From Thysanoteuthis rhombus (taxonomy: Eukaryota; Mollusca; Cephalopoda; Oegopsida; Thysanoteuthidae): 64,000 bases of DNA. The stretch lies in assembly GCA_963457665.1 (NCBI GenBank), contig OY735207.1:48427696-48491695 (forward strand), given 5' to 3'. Every line of letters begins with the position of its first letter. Within the stretch, counting starts at the first letter, position 1. A model generated the notes under the pieces. The model was not told the origin of the DNA and did not search any database. It saw nothing but the letters and a program-made list of their open reading frames with translations. The translations under genes and the position numbers were made by a program. Below, in pieces: positions 47,561-59,352 of the stretch.

Positions 47561-47844
47561 ATCTCTTTCATATATGTATAACCATATAAGCTTATATACG
47601 AATTTTCCTATTTTTTGTTTGCGCTCAAATATGATGCGCTGATCAGTTGATTAACCTACCTGTTATGACAGAACAATGATAAAAAAAATCACGCCACGGA
47701 AACTCTCTCTATGTCATATCTGATCACTCATCAAAACAGCTTGAAGACTTGAAAAAAACTTGATTTTTGATATTACGTAATAAAATAGCAGTAAACATCT
47801 TAGTGCCGATCTATACACAAATAGATCCGTCATTTGGGGTGAGT

Positions 47845-48130
47845 ATCTAATGCTCCTTTGTTTAGGGTTGAGCACTGTCAAGTCAGGCATCTGTCTATTA
47901 CTGCGACATGCAATGCCCTTCCAACTCTTGAAAAGAGCACTTCGGTGAATGGAAAATTATATGTAAGTAAATATACATTGCTTAGTTCGGTTCAACTGAT
48001 CGTCCAGTTCCACGAAGGGCAGGGGTAAAATGTTTGCCTCTGGGTCTGGAGTTAGGGTTTTGATCCTGGTTTCGTGGTACTGGATGATGGATAGTCCACA
48101 ACGAAGCAGCTGTCTGTGGATGACAGTTAT

Positions 48131-48138
<8 letters not shown>
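47845..48138 (+). mobile_element. Dispersed repeat A (SINE-like), copy 1
   Basis: It matches 52,730-53,025 in the same orientation and 52,205-51,960 in the opposite one. Shared landmarks: AGGGTT(G/A)AGCACT, ATACATTGCTT, GACCGTCTAGTTCCACG, GGGCAGGGGTAAAATG, GGTACTG.ATG, GGATAGTC and CTGT.TGTGGATGACA. In copies 2 and 3 the segment corresponding to the middle reads GGTTTCGATCC or GGTTTCAATCC, close to a pol III B-box. The unit ends at a (TA)n tract. Confidence 0.7.

Positions 48139-48191
<53 letters not shown>
48139..48191. repeat. (TA)n microsatellite
   Basis: TA run at the 3' end of repeat A copy 1. Confidence 0.95.
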
Positions 48192-48193
<2 letters not shown>

Positions 48194-48344
48194 ATCTTGT
48201 TTTGCTGGATTTGGTGTGTATTGAAAGTCGTTTCGTCATTCACCACTTCCAAGCTGAAAGATTTGGTTATGTTTTCATCCCCTCAAGTTAACACCGGGAA
48301 ATTTTAGAAAATAAAAACAAACAAAAGAATAAAATTAATTATGC

Positions 48345-48572
48345 TAGACAAAATACGCTGGTGATGCTGCACGAATGTCAAACAACCTTTGGACATCACG
48401 ACTCACAAAAATCATATGCAAAACTGAGGCTGGCAAAATAGAAGGTGTTATGATGAAATACGCAAGTTCAGGGATTATTGACTTCACGACGCCCATGATA
48501 GAGGGACCCAGCGAAACCTTGAAAAGGTCTATGTCCAATGACAGACACTAAATGATTGATGATGATGAGCAT
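48345..48572 (+). pseudogene. RTE-type LINE 3' end, copy R5
   Basis: Across frames the plus strand reads GDAARMSNNLWTSRLTKI, then a decayed ..MKYASSGIIDF...HDREGP and RSMSNDRH, followed by ATTGATGATGATGA at 48,556-48,569. This corresponds to the last 70-75 residues and ATG tail of an RTE element. Directly to the right is a tRNA-like SINE remnant on the opposite strand. Confidence 0.75.
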
Positions 48573-48574
48573 AA

Positions 48575-48665
48575 ACTGTCTCGGTTGGGGCTTGAACTCG
48601 ACTCGCTGAGTCCATTCTCTGTGCTTTTACGCGATCAACCACTCAGTGCATAATTTCGTGAGGAA
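48575..48665 (-). repeat. tRNA-derived SINE remnant
   Basis: On the minus strand GCACTGAGTGGTTGATCGCG resembles a D-arm/A-box and GTCGAGTTCAAGCCCC a B-box, about 35 bp apart. The unit runs head-on into the ATG tail of RTE copy R5. Confidence 0.55.
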
Positions 48666-48669
48666 ACGT

Positions 48670-49083
48670 CCAATTTGTCTTCAACCGTAATGGCCAGTTG
48701 TGTTGTCTGGAAAAATTTTACATGGATTGCACAGTAGAAACAATGTCTTTGGCAGTTCCGTAAGATGGGCTGTTGTGATATGCTAGCAATTGTCTGATGT
48801 CACAGTCCCTTGGGAATGTATATTGTGAATAGGGCTACCAAAATTTATCATTCCGAGGGTGTCATTACACATTAGTGTTTTTTAATGTCATCCTACCTTT
48901 CTTAAAATTCTATAAGAGATATATTTTCGTGTACAGGCTGCTTTGTAAAAAATTGCAGAGTCGCTTACAAACGTTCATCAAATGATGACCCTTAGGTTAG
49001 GAATACTTTCAACTCCGAAGCATCATTATTATGAGAATGTACGAAAGACAGTTACTCAGAAAAAATGAGGGGTATATGCTTCA

Positions 49084-49136
<53 letters not shown>

Positions 49137-50570
49137 CGCGTGTGTGTGTGTGTAGGCAGATATCAAAATAGATGCTTTTTCATATCTACATATGATGCAT
49201 TTATGTAGGATTTATAGTTGTAAATTCTATGACCACTTATTAATGCAAATAGTCATGTCCATTTCTAGGTTATACGCAGGTATATTCAATTTGTTTGTCC
49301 ATTCCACTCACAGAATAGAAAAACGACAGTTAAAAGGGTCGTTCAGGAGAATGAAGCAATTCTGTACCTCGCTTTTGTTTCTTACCTGAATGATCCAGCC
49401 AATCCATTTCACATCGTTCTCAAGTTGAACAACCCATAAGGTAACGTTAGCTTAGTTTCTTCCAGCCAGAAAATGGGGCCAACAGACAGCTCACTTAAAC
49501 TCCAGCAACCCAAGCAACACAGGCGTATCCATTCTCATTTACCCGTGTACAACAAGCGATTCCATATGTCTTACATTTGGTGATGTTCAACGAATCTTTC
49601 ACTGCTGAGCAAACAGGGTAAATACAAACACTCCAAAGAAATCTGTGCTATCCTGATATATTCATTTTTATAAGTTAATATATGCTTTGATTCTCTAATC
49701 CCTCAGCCAGATTCGTTATTTATTATTTCGACCCCATCACAACGAAGGCCAATGGGTATACACATCATTTTGAAGTGTATCTTCAAAGAATTTTTTTAAT
49801 TTTGAGATGAAAAAACAATAAGAATGGTATCTTCATCTTTGTTGTTTCAATCACTACATTTAACTTCGTTCTTCCTTGATTACATCGCGTATCCACTAGC
49901 CTTCAAACCTTGCACAATAATGTTCCCATGATCTGCTCAGATTCCCCAGAGTAAAGCTAGGGAATATGTCGGTGGAAACGTTGTAATACACACAGCATAC
50001 AGTTATTTTCTGAATAATGTGGAATATCTAATAGAAATCACTAGATTTAGAAATTCAAGTGATTAATTTAGGGCTATTTTTAATTTGATTGCTCATTTAA
50101 ACCAACGAAAAAGAAGATCAAACCTTGTTTTTACAGGGTAGAATTCTATTTAAAAAGGATGCTGAACCCTATGTTGCTTTTACACGCCCAAAATTTCACC
50201 CGTAAGCGTACAGAGAAGCGATTTGCGTTTGTTTTAGCCAGAAAAATCCAAGTATTGCAGGCTTTAATTTAATTCCATTTTGACTTACAGTCAAGTGATT
50301 TTTTTTCCCTTTGGCGAAAGTCCATTTCACAGCTTCTGGGGTTTTCCTTTCCCTTGAAGCAACCCTTTCGTCTTGCACGTCTAGTTCAATCAAAATGAAT
50401 TAAATGCAATTACCAAGTCACAAGATCCAGATCAATCAAAGATTCAATCTCTCTTTTCAATTTCATTGTTCCGTTCCCTCCTTCTGGCTTAGTGCCGACT
50501 TTTCTGATTTATATCAGTATGTAGTCGATCTATCCAATGTTGTAGTATAGAGATGTCTATCTCATTTAAT
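48670..50570. other. Unassigned sequence
   Basis: Contains a (TA)n-(GT)n tract at 49,084-49,155. No gene or RNA is recognised. Confidence 0.4.
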
Positions 50571-50571
50571 T

Positions 50572-50572
<1 letters not shown>

Positions 50573-50629
<57 letters not shown>
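50573..50629. repeat. (TA)n microsatellite
   Basis: TA run of about 56 bp. Confidence 0.95.
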
Positions 50630-50630
<1 letters not shown>

Positions 50631-50639
50631 CTAGATATT

Positions 50640-51100
50640 CATTATGTTCCGTGTATATCCATTTATAACGGTCTTCTCATATCTATCTAACTAGCTATCC
50701 TTTTTCCTTCTTATCCAAAGTGAAGGGAGACTGTTCATACATTAAATGCTTCTTCATTGATCTGAAACCTTATCTAAACAGATAATCTTAATGTTTAGCC
50801 TTAATCAGAATTACGTAAGATATATTCAACCGTTTTAATTATCTAGCAAGAACTCAATACTTGTGCATAAATTGGTTCTCATTTTTCTACAGGGTCATTC
50901 ACTTACCGTAGACAGGCTCCAGATTCTGCTTTTTTGTATCTGTTTTTTTTTTTTTCAAGTAGGCAATGCAGCAAACACGTTCAATGAATGTCAATTGCTT
51001 TTATTCGTCTATTTCATCCCACAAAATAAGTTTGGGAAATGCGGAATCCAACAAGAAAGAAAATGTTACTCGGAGTTTTACAGAGAGCAATCTAAAATTA
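50640..51100. other. Unassigned sequence
   Basis: No gene, RNA or repeat is recognised apart from a poly-T run near 50,944. Confidence 0.4.
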
Positions 51101-51107
51101 GTTAAAC

Positions 51108-51200
51108 CTTGGCCGACTGATGGACATTTGGTCAATGAAGGGACATTGCACTGACGTTTATTCGGCCCATGGACGTTTCATTGGTGGACATTTCACCTAC
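51108..51200. repeat. Short degenerate GGACnTTT motif repeat
   Basis: TGGACATTTGGTCAATG, GGGACATTGCAC, TGGACGTTTCATTGG and TGGACATTTCACC follow one another at about 15-45-bp spacing. It looks like a decayed minisatellite or multi-site element. Confidence 0.5.
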
Positions 51201-51381
51201 AGATATTCCTCTTCGTAATTTACCCGCTTTATAAAATCAACGATAAAAAAAAAATATTTAAAAAATGCTTGCATAAATTGCACGCTTGGAATTTTATCGG
51301 TATATTTGATTTCAATTGAGGTTCAATTGCTTTATAATGGAGTGCTGTAGAAACCAAAAGGTCAACCAGTATTTAAAGACT

Positions 51382-51500
<119 letters not shown>

Positions 51501-51504
51501 AATT

Positions 51505-51955
51505 AAAGTTTTCTCATTTCAAGTGGTTCAAGTCTTATTTTATCTTGAGCTGTTTTGATTTGTGATGATCAGACTTGAAGTTTTAAGAAATTCAATGCCG
51601 TAGATTTTTTTAAATTTCTATCTCATAATAAGAAGGTAAATCGACCAATGAGATCATCCCATTTGATCACAGACAACTACAAGACCGGGAGAAATACATA
51701 TTCGCTCATTACATGGTTAGATTATAAACTATTGCACTCAGAAACTCGATTCTTGATTACTGCTCGTATTCCTCAATACCAGACTTCAGCCTTGCGTTTA
51801 ATATCTAGGATTTTCTCTTCGATGTCCTCAACACCATCCATGTTATTCGATTGTCACCTCTTTGTCCAAACCCTTTTTCTTGGTTAAACAATATGACAAA
51901 AGATGTTGTGAATCAATCCGATTCTCTACTGAAACCATCCATGCCATACACTTCC
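51505..51955. other. Unassigned sequence
   Basis: An open frame of 79 codons (51,648-51,887) has no recognisable domain. Confidence 0.4.
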
Positions 51956-51959
51956 GTAC

Positions 51960-52210
51960 CTGGAGAGTTTGACAAATGTTTTAAAGAGAACGAAAGACTT
52001 AATATATATATTTTGTCATCCACAAACAGCTGTTTCGTTGTATTACAACTCTCCAGTGTGGCTAGAGACTATCCGTTATCCCATTCAGTACCATAAGGCA
52101 GGATCGAAACCTTAGCTTCAGACCCGGTGGCTGGTATCTTCACTCTACTTCACGGAACTAGACGGTCAGTAAGGTTGAATTTAAGCGACATATTTATTTA
52201 TCGCATATAT
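51960..52210 (-). mobile_element. Dispersed repeat A (SINE-like), copy 2
   Basis: The reverse complement carries GCTTAAATTCAACCTTACTG, ACCGTCTAGTTCCGTG, GGTTTCGATCCTGCC (a good B-box), GGTACTGAATG, CACACTGGAGAGTTGTAATA and CTGTTTGTGGATGACA. It has the same layout as copy 3 and is in inverted orientation to it, about 0.5 kb away. Confidence 0.75.
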
Positions 52211-52668
52211 TCTTCATCCACAAGATTGCTCCATTCTATGTTGGAAGGACATTGCGTGAGCTTACAATGAACGAGTTACCTCACTTCGATAGTATAAATG
52301 CATATACTCTAGAAGGCTTTACAGCTTTAAACAGTAAACATTAAAAAACTTTTCCGAAAGTTTTTTTTTTTGTTTTACTTTAATCACTTTTATTCTGATA
52401 TTTGTTGATGTAATGGTTGTAATTTATTCCAGTGTTTTTTTGTTTTTTTTTAATGTTTTACATATGCCTTCTTATTAGGGAACTATGTGTAAATTTTTTT
52501 TTTTCGTTGAGATCATCAGGTGTTTATCATGTAACCTTTTCGGGGATTTTGAAAACAAAATAGTTATATCAATAAGGTACCCCAGCAATGTTGATCAAAC
52601 TTCACCTCCTTTTTCAGCTATGATTTTAATAATTTTTACTTGTCATACATGTAGTTTGTTATTTTGTA

Positions 52669-52670
<2 letters not shown>

Positions 52671-52717
<47 letters not shown>
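52671..52717. repeat. (TA)n microsatellite
   Basis: TA run of about 46 bp just upstream of repeat A copy 3. Confidence 0.95.
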
Positions 52718-52719
<2 letters not shown>

Positions 52720-52724
52720 ATTAA

Positions 52725-53030
52725 CGCTTCCTTTTTCAGGGTTAAGCACTCTTCAAGTAGGGAAACTTGTCTTTTATAAGCTATATAACAATGCTCTTTC
52801 AACTAAGGAATGAAAAACTCTGGTGGATTCGTTATTGTGAGTAAAGAAATACATTGCTTGAATTCAACCTTACTGACCATCTAGTTCGACGTAGGGCAGG
52901 GGTAAAATGCCACCGAAGGTTTCAATCCTACCTTGTGGTACTGAATGTGATTTTGGATAGTCTATAGCCACACTGAAGAGTTGTCATACAACAAAACAGC
53001 AGTCTATGTATGACACAATTATTAATTACT
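52725..53030 (+). mobile_element. Dispersed repeat A (SINE-like), copy 3
   Basis: It carries AGGGTTAAGCACT, ATACATTGCTTGAATTCAAC, GACCATCTAGTTCGACG, GGTTTCAATCCTACC, GGTACTGAATG and CACACTGAAGAGTTGTCATA. A (TA)n tract lies at each edge (52,671-52,717 and 53,031-53,052). Confidence 0.75.
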
Positions 53031-53052
53031 ATATATATATATATATATATAC
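53031..53052. repeat. (TA)n microsatellite
   Basis: Short TA run between repeat A copy 3 and PLE copy P2. Confidence 0.9.
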
Positions 53053-53089
53053 ATATTCGACAAAACCTAAACAAAGTCGTTTTTTTCCA

Positions 53090-53990
53090 TGTTGTATCCA
53101 ACCTTCACAAAAGCATATAACAGCTATTTAAGAGACAAAATGACAACCCGCTGTATATAAACACCTCCAGCAATCACCCACAGCCAATGATTAAACAAAT
53201 GCCACTATACTCTAGCCTCAAACTATCTAATAATCCTCAAAACAAAAATATTCTCAGCTCAGCAAAAAGCAATTACGAAACAGCGCAAGAGAACATTATG
53301 TTCTGGTCAACATCAACACTTTAGATCATACGGAAAGAAAAAAAAAACAGCAGAAAAAGTAACATAATTTATCTTAACCCCTTATGTATTAAAAAGAATG
53401 CAAGCAAAATATTCCCTTGGCTGATCGACAAACACTTCCCTGTGCAATATATATTACATAAAATATTCAACAAAATGAAAATCAGCTATGTCTGCTCCGA
53501 AAACATTGAGCAAATCATTGAAAATACAACAAAAGAATCACCAAAAACTTCAGAAATACCTGCGACCACTAAATACAGCTGCAGAAACAAAATAGAATGC
53601 CGACCAAATGGCAAATGCATACAAAGAAACGTTGTGTTCAAAGCCAACGTTAAATCTGCAAGTAAACCTGATAAAGTATACATTGGGGTGGCCGAAGTCC
53701 CTTGGACGCAAAGGAATTTTGCACGTAGCACATCCTTTAACAATATAAAATACGCACACAACACAATTCTATCGAAATACTTAAGGGATTTATAAAAAAC
53801 GAATCAAAGCACACCACAAATCACATAGAAAACAGCCATCCATAGCAACACTTCAAAAACAAAGTAACTCTGCTCAGGAGGAAAATTGCTGCGATCATCT
53901 TCGACTAATAATGAAAACTGCTCAACAAAAGATTGCAGCTTATATGTAGATACAAGCATCAAAATAAATTTTTCCTGCGATATCTAAAAC
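53090..53990 (+). pseudogene. Penelope-like element C-terminus (GIY-YIG type), copy P2
   Basis: The plus strand first reads YINTSSNHPQPMIKQMP and SNNPQNKNI (53,155-53,260). After stops it reads NIIYLNPLCIKKNASKIF, LIDKHFPVQYILHKIFNKMKISYVC and, in the long frame 53,442-53,795, SCRNKIECRPNGKCI, KVYIGVAEVPWTQRNF, STSFNNIKYA and LSKYLRDL. This is the linker, Cys motif and GIY-YIG-type domain of a PLE-related element, the same type as P1 and better preserved. The histidine expected in the NHTTSF-like segment is lost. Stops at three or more points make it dead. No RT core is present. It begins about 40 bp beyond a (TA)n tract. Confidence 0.8.
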
Positions 53991-54041
53991 TATATCTAAA
54001 TACCACTAAGCAAACCTAAAAACCATTAAGCAAAAAATCGG

Positions 54042-54150
54042 TTTCTCCTCGATGATTATGTTGATGATGGTGATCGCTGTGGTGGTGGTAATAATTATAA
54101 TAGTAGTAATGATGATGATGATGATGACGATGATGATGATGATGATAAAA
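54042..54150. repeat. (GAT)n/(ATG)n-rich trinucleotide stretch
   Basis: Interrupted GATGAT blocks, with a clear run at 54,108-54,147. It may be the tail of the preceding retroelement or an independent microsatellite. Confidence 0.85.
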
Positions 54151-54154
54151 ATGA

Positions 54155-55880
54155 AAAAAAAAGCGAACCCAAACATTATATGAACACTATGACGCACCTT
54201 ATAAATATTTTAACAATCCATCAATATCAAAAATTACCTCAGCTGCCACTAGTCTTGAATCTGAAACAAACGAATGAACATTATTTTTTAATGAATCCTT
54301 TTTTTTGAAAACCCAACTGTATAAATTACAGAAAAACAACGCAAACATTACAATTATCAATAAACGAAAAAATGAGCATTTTTTTGTAGCATGAACTTCT
54401 ACCCAGAAGTTCCACGTATCCCACTGGCCCCTACCCCCACGTGACCTCAAATGCCTCATTCATAGAAACACATTCCCAGGAGTTGAGGGCATGAAATTCA
54501 GAGTCACCACATGGAACTGAATTATCTATCGAGAAGTCTTCGTACACAGATAACTCATGTACTCAATTCCATTTACTGATCATCGAAGTGCTTATAACTG
54601 TTCAAAATTACCTTATTTAAGGTTACATATAATTGGAACCAATATGATTAGCAACACCGCTGTTCCTTCGAGGAGAGAACCATGCACTCAGAAAATAAAA
54701 ACCTGCTGATATCCACAAAAGAGGAAAGTCACATCCAGCCAATGCATATGATTTTATACAATTTGAGAGTGTTATTCACAAAATAATTAGCAGAAATGAA
54801 AAAAAAATTCAATAAGCAAGAATCGTTAGAGAGGCTAGACGACAATGCAAAACAAAGAAAAGAAAAGGATGCCTAATGATAAAAACATCCATGACAGACA
54901 GATTCAAGACTTATGCTGAGATTTCATGCTATGTCAGGATTATGAGTGTTGACATACCCTGTTCAACGTCAAATGGTCGATTGATTAAAATCTCGGACCC
55001 CTGCAGCCATGCCTCTAACCAGTCATAGGAACCAGAAATAGTGTTTTCAATGTGCTACATGCTCTTTTGATACCTGGACAGTGGGCTCAGGTTCACTATA
55101 GTTCAACTGACTGGGATCTAATCGTAAAAGCCTCAAAAAGACTGTAAGGCATAGGGTAGGCGAAAAGCTGACCCTTAAACGTATTAAGGCAATTGAAGTT
55201 TGGAGATGAGTGTGACGTTTAGGGGTTAGTCCCCTTGTTCGTCTGCTTAGATGAATGCTGAAGTCTATGAAGAACTTCCCGGATACTTTGTTGCGAATCA
55301 GCCGTCCATACTTGTACAGGATCATATGCTCTAGGGTGCAGCTAAGATACTTATGAACTTCATGAATGGGAAAAATACTTCGAACAAGGGCCTGGCTTGC
55401 TGAAAGCTCTAAACTTGGTCAAAAAGAAAAAGTATAGAAGGTGATAAGAGAGCAACTCCAACGTTTGAATTCCCAAAGGAAAACCTGAATAATCGTTTGG
55501 AGCAGATTGGAACTATAATTGGAATGCAATAAGATCACTCCTGCAGCACTAAAAAATATTCGATTAAGCAAATGTTTATCAATAATGAAGATCAAGGACT
55601 GTCACACTAAATAAATAATTGTTTAATCAATTTTGTGTCTGTTTTATTCAGATATTTTTCAAGCTTTTTCTTTTAATTCGTCCTTTAACCTTCAATAACC
55701 TTGTTTGTAGCTTAAAAATAAGTGTTTTGTTAATATAAATACTTATTTTTACCAATTGATCCATAACAGAATACAGCCATATAGCTGATCAAAGCTGTGG
55801 AAAATTAACGGTCTAGTGTATTTTTGTCAATGATAACAATCGATTAGATGTTATCGCTGTAGCCATTTCTCACATTATGC
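54155..55880. other. Unassigned sequence
   Basis: A 92-codon minus frame at 55,047-55,325 matches no family I know. No RNA or repeat signal is recognised. Confidence 0.35.
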
Positions 55881-55883
55881 TCA

Positions 55884-55887
<4 letters not shown>

Positions 55888-55935
<48 letters not shown>
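55888..55935. repeat. (TA)n microsatellite
   Basis: TA run that ends exactly where PLE copy P3 begins. Confidence 0.95.
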
Positions 55936-55938
<3 letters not shown>

Positions 55939-57060
55939 GGTAGATACATAGATGACATTTTTCATATACACAGGAGATAGAGCCAAAGTAAAGAATTTCT
56001 GTGCTCATATAAACTCTTCACATAATTCAATTAACTTTGATTTCATGACATCTACTAACTCCATAGCCTTTCTCGACACCTGCATATACATAGATAGCAA
56101 TAGAAACCTCAAAACTACTCTTTACACTGTGCCCACAGACACTCACAATTACTTCTATTCTAAATTAGCCCACCCAACACCTAAAAACAAGCCTACTATT
56201 TTCAGAAGCACTTAGAATTAGAAAAATTTGCTCTACAGATAATGAACTCAACGGATACAACCATAACTTATTATAACATTTTACTAAACGAGGACACTCA
56301 TCAGATAATACAAATGATCAAATAAAAAGGCAAGTATAATACCCAGAGATGAAACCTATGCTTTCTAACAATAATAAACCTAACCACATACTACTTATAA
56401 CCACTTTCAACAACACACTCCCACTCTTAGCACACGTTATCAACATGAGATGTAACATCCTAACCCTTAAAATAGATCTCAGAGAAATATTCATAACTGT
56501 GTGCCATCGCTTATTGCAGACCCCAAAACATCAAAGACATGTTTGCAGCAACAAAATGATAATCAATAAAGTCTTATACAACAATATACCTAGAACCACT
56601 AAATTCAGTGAACCATGTGACAAAAGAAATAGTTCATGCTACAACTACCTTAATTACGCCAGCACTTTCACTAGCCCTACCACTAAAGAGAGTTTCAACT
56701 TATACCATAGCAGTAACTGTCGTGGCAAAAACATAATATACCTCCTAGAATGTAATTGATGCAATTTACAATACATTCAAAAGTTCGAGTGGTTATATAA
56801 TATTAAGACTTAACAACTACAGACACAGAATTAAATCACCAAACCATCCCAGTTCAATTTCTGTAGAACTACACTTTAGTCCACCCAGACACAATTTTGC
56901 CACAGACGTCAGCTTCGCAACAATTCAAAAAATAAAAGAAAATACTCCAACTGACATAACTAAAATTCTAGAAAGACATGAAGATATATGGATCAACGAA
57001 CTCAAAACTCTCTCCCCTAATGGACTTAGCACTAAACTTAACGATCTCTGAATCATAATC
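55936..57060 (+). pseudogene. Penelope-like element, RT C-terminal half to GIY-YIG end, copy P3
   Basis: It starts inside the RT at GRYIDDIF (catalytic DD intact), then shifts frame to FFIYTGDRAKVKNFCAHIN, NSINFDF and IAFLDTCIYID, through TLYTVPTDTHNY to HPTPKN. After another shift it reads SEALRIRKICS. The frame 56,349-56,756 carries TTFNNTLP, PCDKRNSSCYNY, TFTSPTTKESFNL and NCRGKNIIYLLECN. A decayed CNLQYI...RHRIKSPKPS...HF..H..NFATD stretch and ELKTLSPNGLSTKLNDL follow, to about 57,050. This order (RT palm and thumb, Cys-rich linker, GIY-YIG-like end) is that of a PLE, and differs from P1 and P2. At least four frameshifts or stops make it dead. Confidence 0.85.
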
Positions 57061-57064
57061 CTCC

Positions 57065-57629
57065 CACTGACAATAACCTGACATCCACACTCGAGCCTCT
57101 CTCATATCTAATATATGGACCTTCTCAGTCACTCGGACCTATAATAAGTAAAACCTTTCTAGGGCATCCTGCTCGTGAAAATTAGAGCCAACATACTAGC
57201 AATGACCTGTTATGTTAATACGTATGGAGTTCTCTAACCTCATCACCCAACCACCTATACTCTCCTGAATCTACCCACACAATCCAACACTTAACCACTT
57301 CCCTTCTACTTTGACACCGTATGTTCTCTCCAAGACCTACTATTGCTGCTAATACCATAGGCTTCATCACAGACTGGACAGAACAGGATGACCCTTGCAG
57401 ATTGGATCCCATTTTTCGTTCATAGAACAAAGCTCCTGATTGTGGACTTATGTTCCACAGTAAACTTATAACCATTGAATGATACACACACATAGCACTC
57501 ACAGCACACACTACTGAAGATGAAAATACCTCCCGGAACACGTCTAGACTATCAATGAAAACATTTACGGAATAATAAACTTAGTTTCCATACACTTTCA
57601 CTCATGAGTCTGTCACTTCCTATAGTTTA

Positions 57630-57630
<1 letters not shown>
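57065..57630. other. Sequence downstream of PLE P3, unassigned
   Basis: It could be the PLE 3' untranslated region or flank. A 108-codon minus frame (57,215-57,541) has no recognisable domain and is probably chance. Confidence 0.35.

Positions 57631-57632
<2 letters not shown>

Positions 57633-57700
<68 letters not shown>
57633..57700. repeat. (TA)n microsatellite
   Basis: TA run of about 67 bp. Confidence 0.95.
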
Positions 57701-57703
<3 letters not shown>

Positions 57704-57704
57704 A

Positions 57705-58400
57705 TGCACGTATGTATATTTGAAACTGATATTTATTTATTTGCAGAGGTCTCGATGCTTGTACAGAGACTATATTTAGTATCAAAACGTTAATATATTA
57801 AGTAACAAAATTTAGATTAAATCTGTTTTGTGTTGAACACTCATCTAGACAAGTACTGAAATTCATCAATTACAAGATACGTAGAGAGAAAAGATACGCT
57901 CAATTTTTAAATGATTCGATGTTCAATTTTCTAATGTCATCAATAACGTTCAGTAGTTGTCTCAATGAGTGTTTAACACGAAGCAGATTCAAATTTGTTA
58001 CTGAATATATAAACGCTCTGTAATTCAGAAGAAAAAAAGAACATACTTGCTGTCAAAACTAAATTAGATTTGACAGGAAGGAAAAGAGTACGCCACAAGA
58101 TTTTAGACGTTAATGAAGATTACAGCAGTAGTTGTGAATCCATGGATTTTAAAACAAATACCTCTTGTTTGGAGTTTTTGAGATTTTTCTGTCTTGTTGG
58201 TCGACTTTGTGACGTCTTTTGAACGAGGGCCAGAATCAGTCATAGGAGAAATACCGTGATTCGAATTCTGGTTACTTTATTATGAAAAAAATATATAGCA
58301 CTTGGCAACAGCATCCACAGTTACTTTTCCTGGGAAGGAGGAGCAAAGATTATATTCCCGTAGGGGGTAGACGGAGGATATGAATATTCGGAATATATGT
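57705..58400. other. Unassigned sequence
   Basis: No gene, RNA or repeat is recognised. Confidence 0.4.
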
Positions 58401-58404
58401 CTGT

Positions 58405-58930
58405 GATCAGAATTGGTGGTGAATACCTAAGCAATATAAGATTTTGCGTACGACATCGTCGCTTTTGCCGATAACCTTTACAAACTCAAGACAATGTTAG
58501 ACGAACTAAGTGAAGAGAGAAAACAGTAAGTTTTCAGTGAAACCAATGTTATGTCCTCTAATATGTTCGAGACAAAGGCACAACTAAAAAATCGAAAACA
58601 CAGATCTAAAGAAGGAAGAACAATGAATCTCCTGTTGAATCCTCAAAATGAAGAAGAGACCAAACAAAGAATCACCTTATTTCGGCAAGATTTCGATGGA
58701 ACAAATTTAACATTCAAGAAAAAGATGATCCCATTAGTTTCTAAATAAGGGTCTACAACCAATGTAAGGACTTATAGCGCTGGAACACGAAACCTTACAG
58801 AAAAGATTAGCTCTCAAACTAAGATTCATCCAACGCGTCCGAGAGAGGACCATGCTTAACGTCACAGGGAGATATCACTAGACAACATTGTAGGAGACAA
58901 GGACACGCGCTGGTGATAAAAAAAAAGAGA
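58405..58930 (+). pseudogene. RTE-type LINE, RT palm/thumb and linker, copy R8
   Basis: The plus strand reads GEYLSNIRF, then DFAYDIVAFADNLYKLKTMLDELSEERKQ (the FADDI box changed to FAYDI). The 65-codon frame 58,551-58,745 follows with NMFETKAQLK, LNPQNEEETKQRITLFRQDF and TFKKKMIP, then decayed VYNQCK.. and TMLNVT.RDH-like pieces up to about 58,930. This is the part between the RT catalytic box and the C-terminal region, which the other copies mostly lack. It is truncated at both ends, frameshifted and dead. Confidence 0.8.
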
Positions 58931-59104
58931 GCAACATTACGTTGAAGCGGCTACCTAATCAGTTGCATATTTGGATCCTGTTGCTGGTTCATTTCTGTTT
59001 TATTTACGCTGTCTAGGCCAAGTGACACATTCTCCATATTATGACGGGAGGTCATTTCAAATATTACTATGCATTCATAAGTATTCTGTGAAATATCCAT
59101 CTCA

Positions 59105-59172
59105 TAATAACAATAATAATAATAATAATGATATATATATATATATTTATATATATATATATATTATTACTA

Positions 59173-59218
<46 letters not shown>

Positions 59219-59275
59219 ACTATTATATATATATATATATATATATATAATAGTAATAATATATATATATATATA

Positions 59276-59312
<37 letters not shown>

Positions 59313-59352
59313 GCCTTACATTATTTTGGAACTCTGTTTGAAATGATCTGCC

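Noticed and set aside
57215-57541. 108-codon minus-strand frame after PLE copy P3
   Set aside because: No recognisable motif, antisense to probable PLE flank, and no related copy seen.
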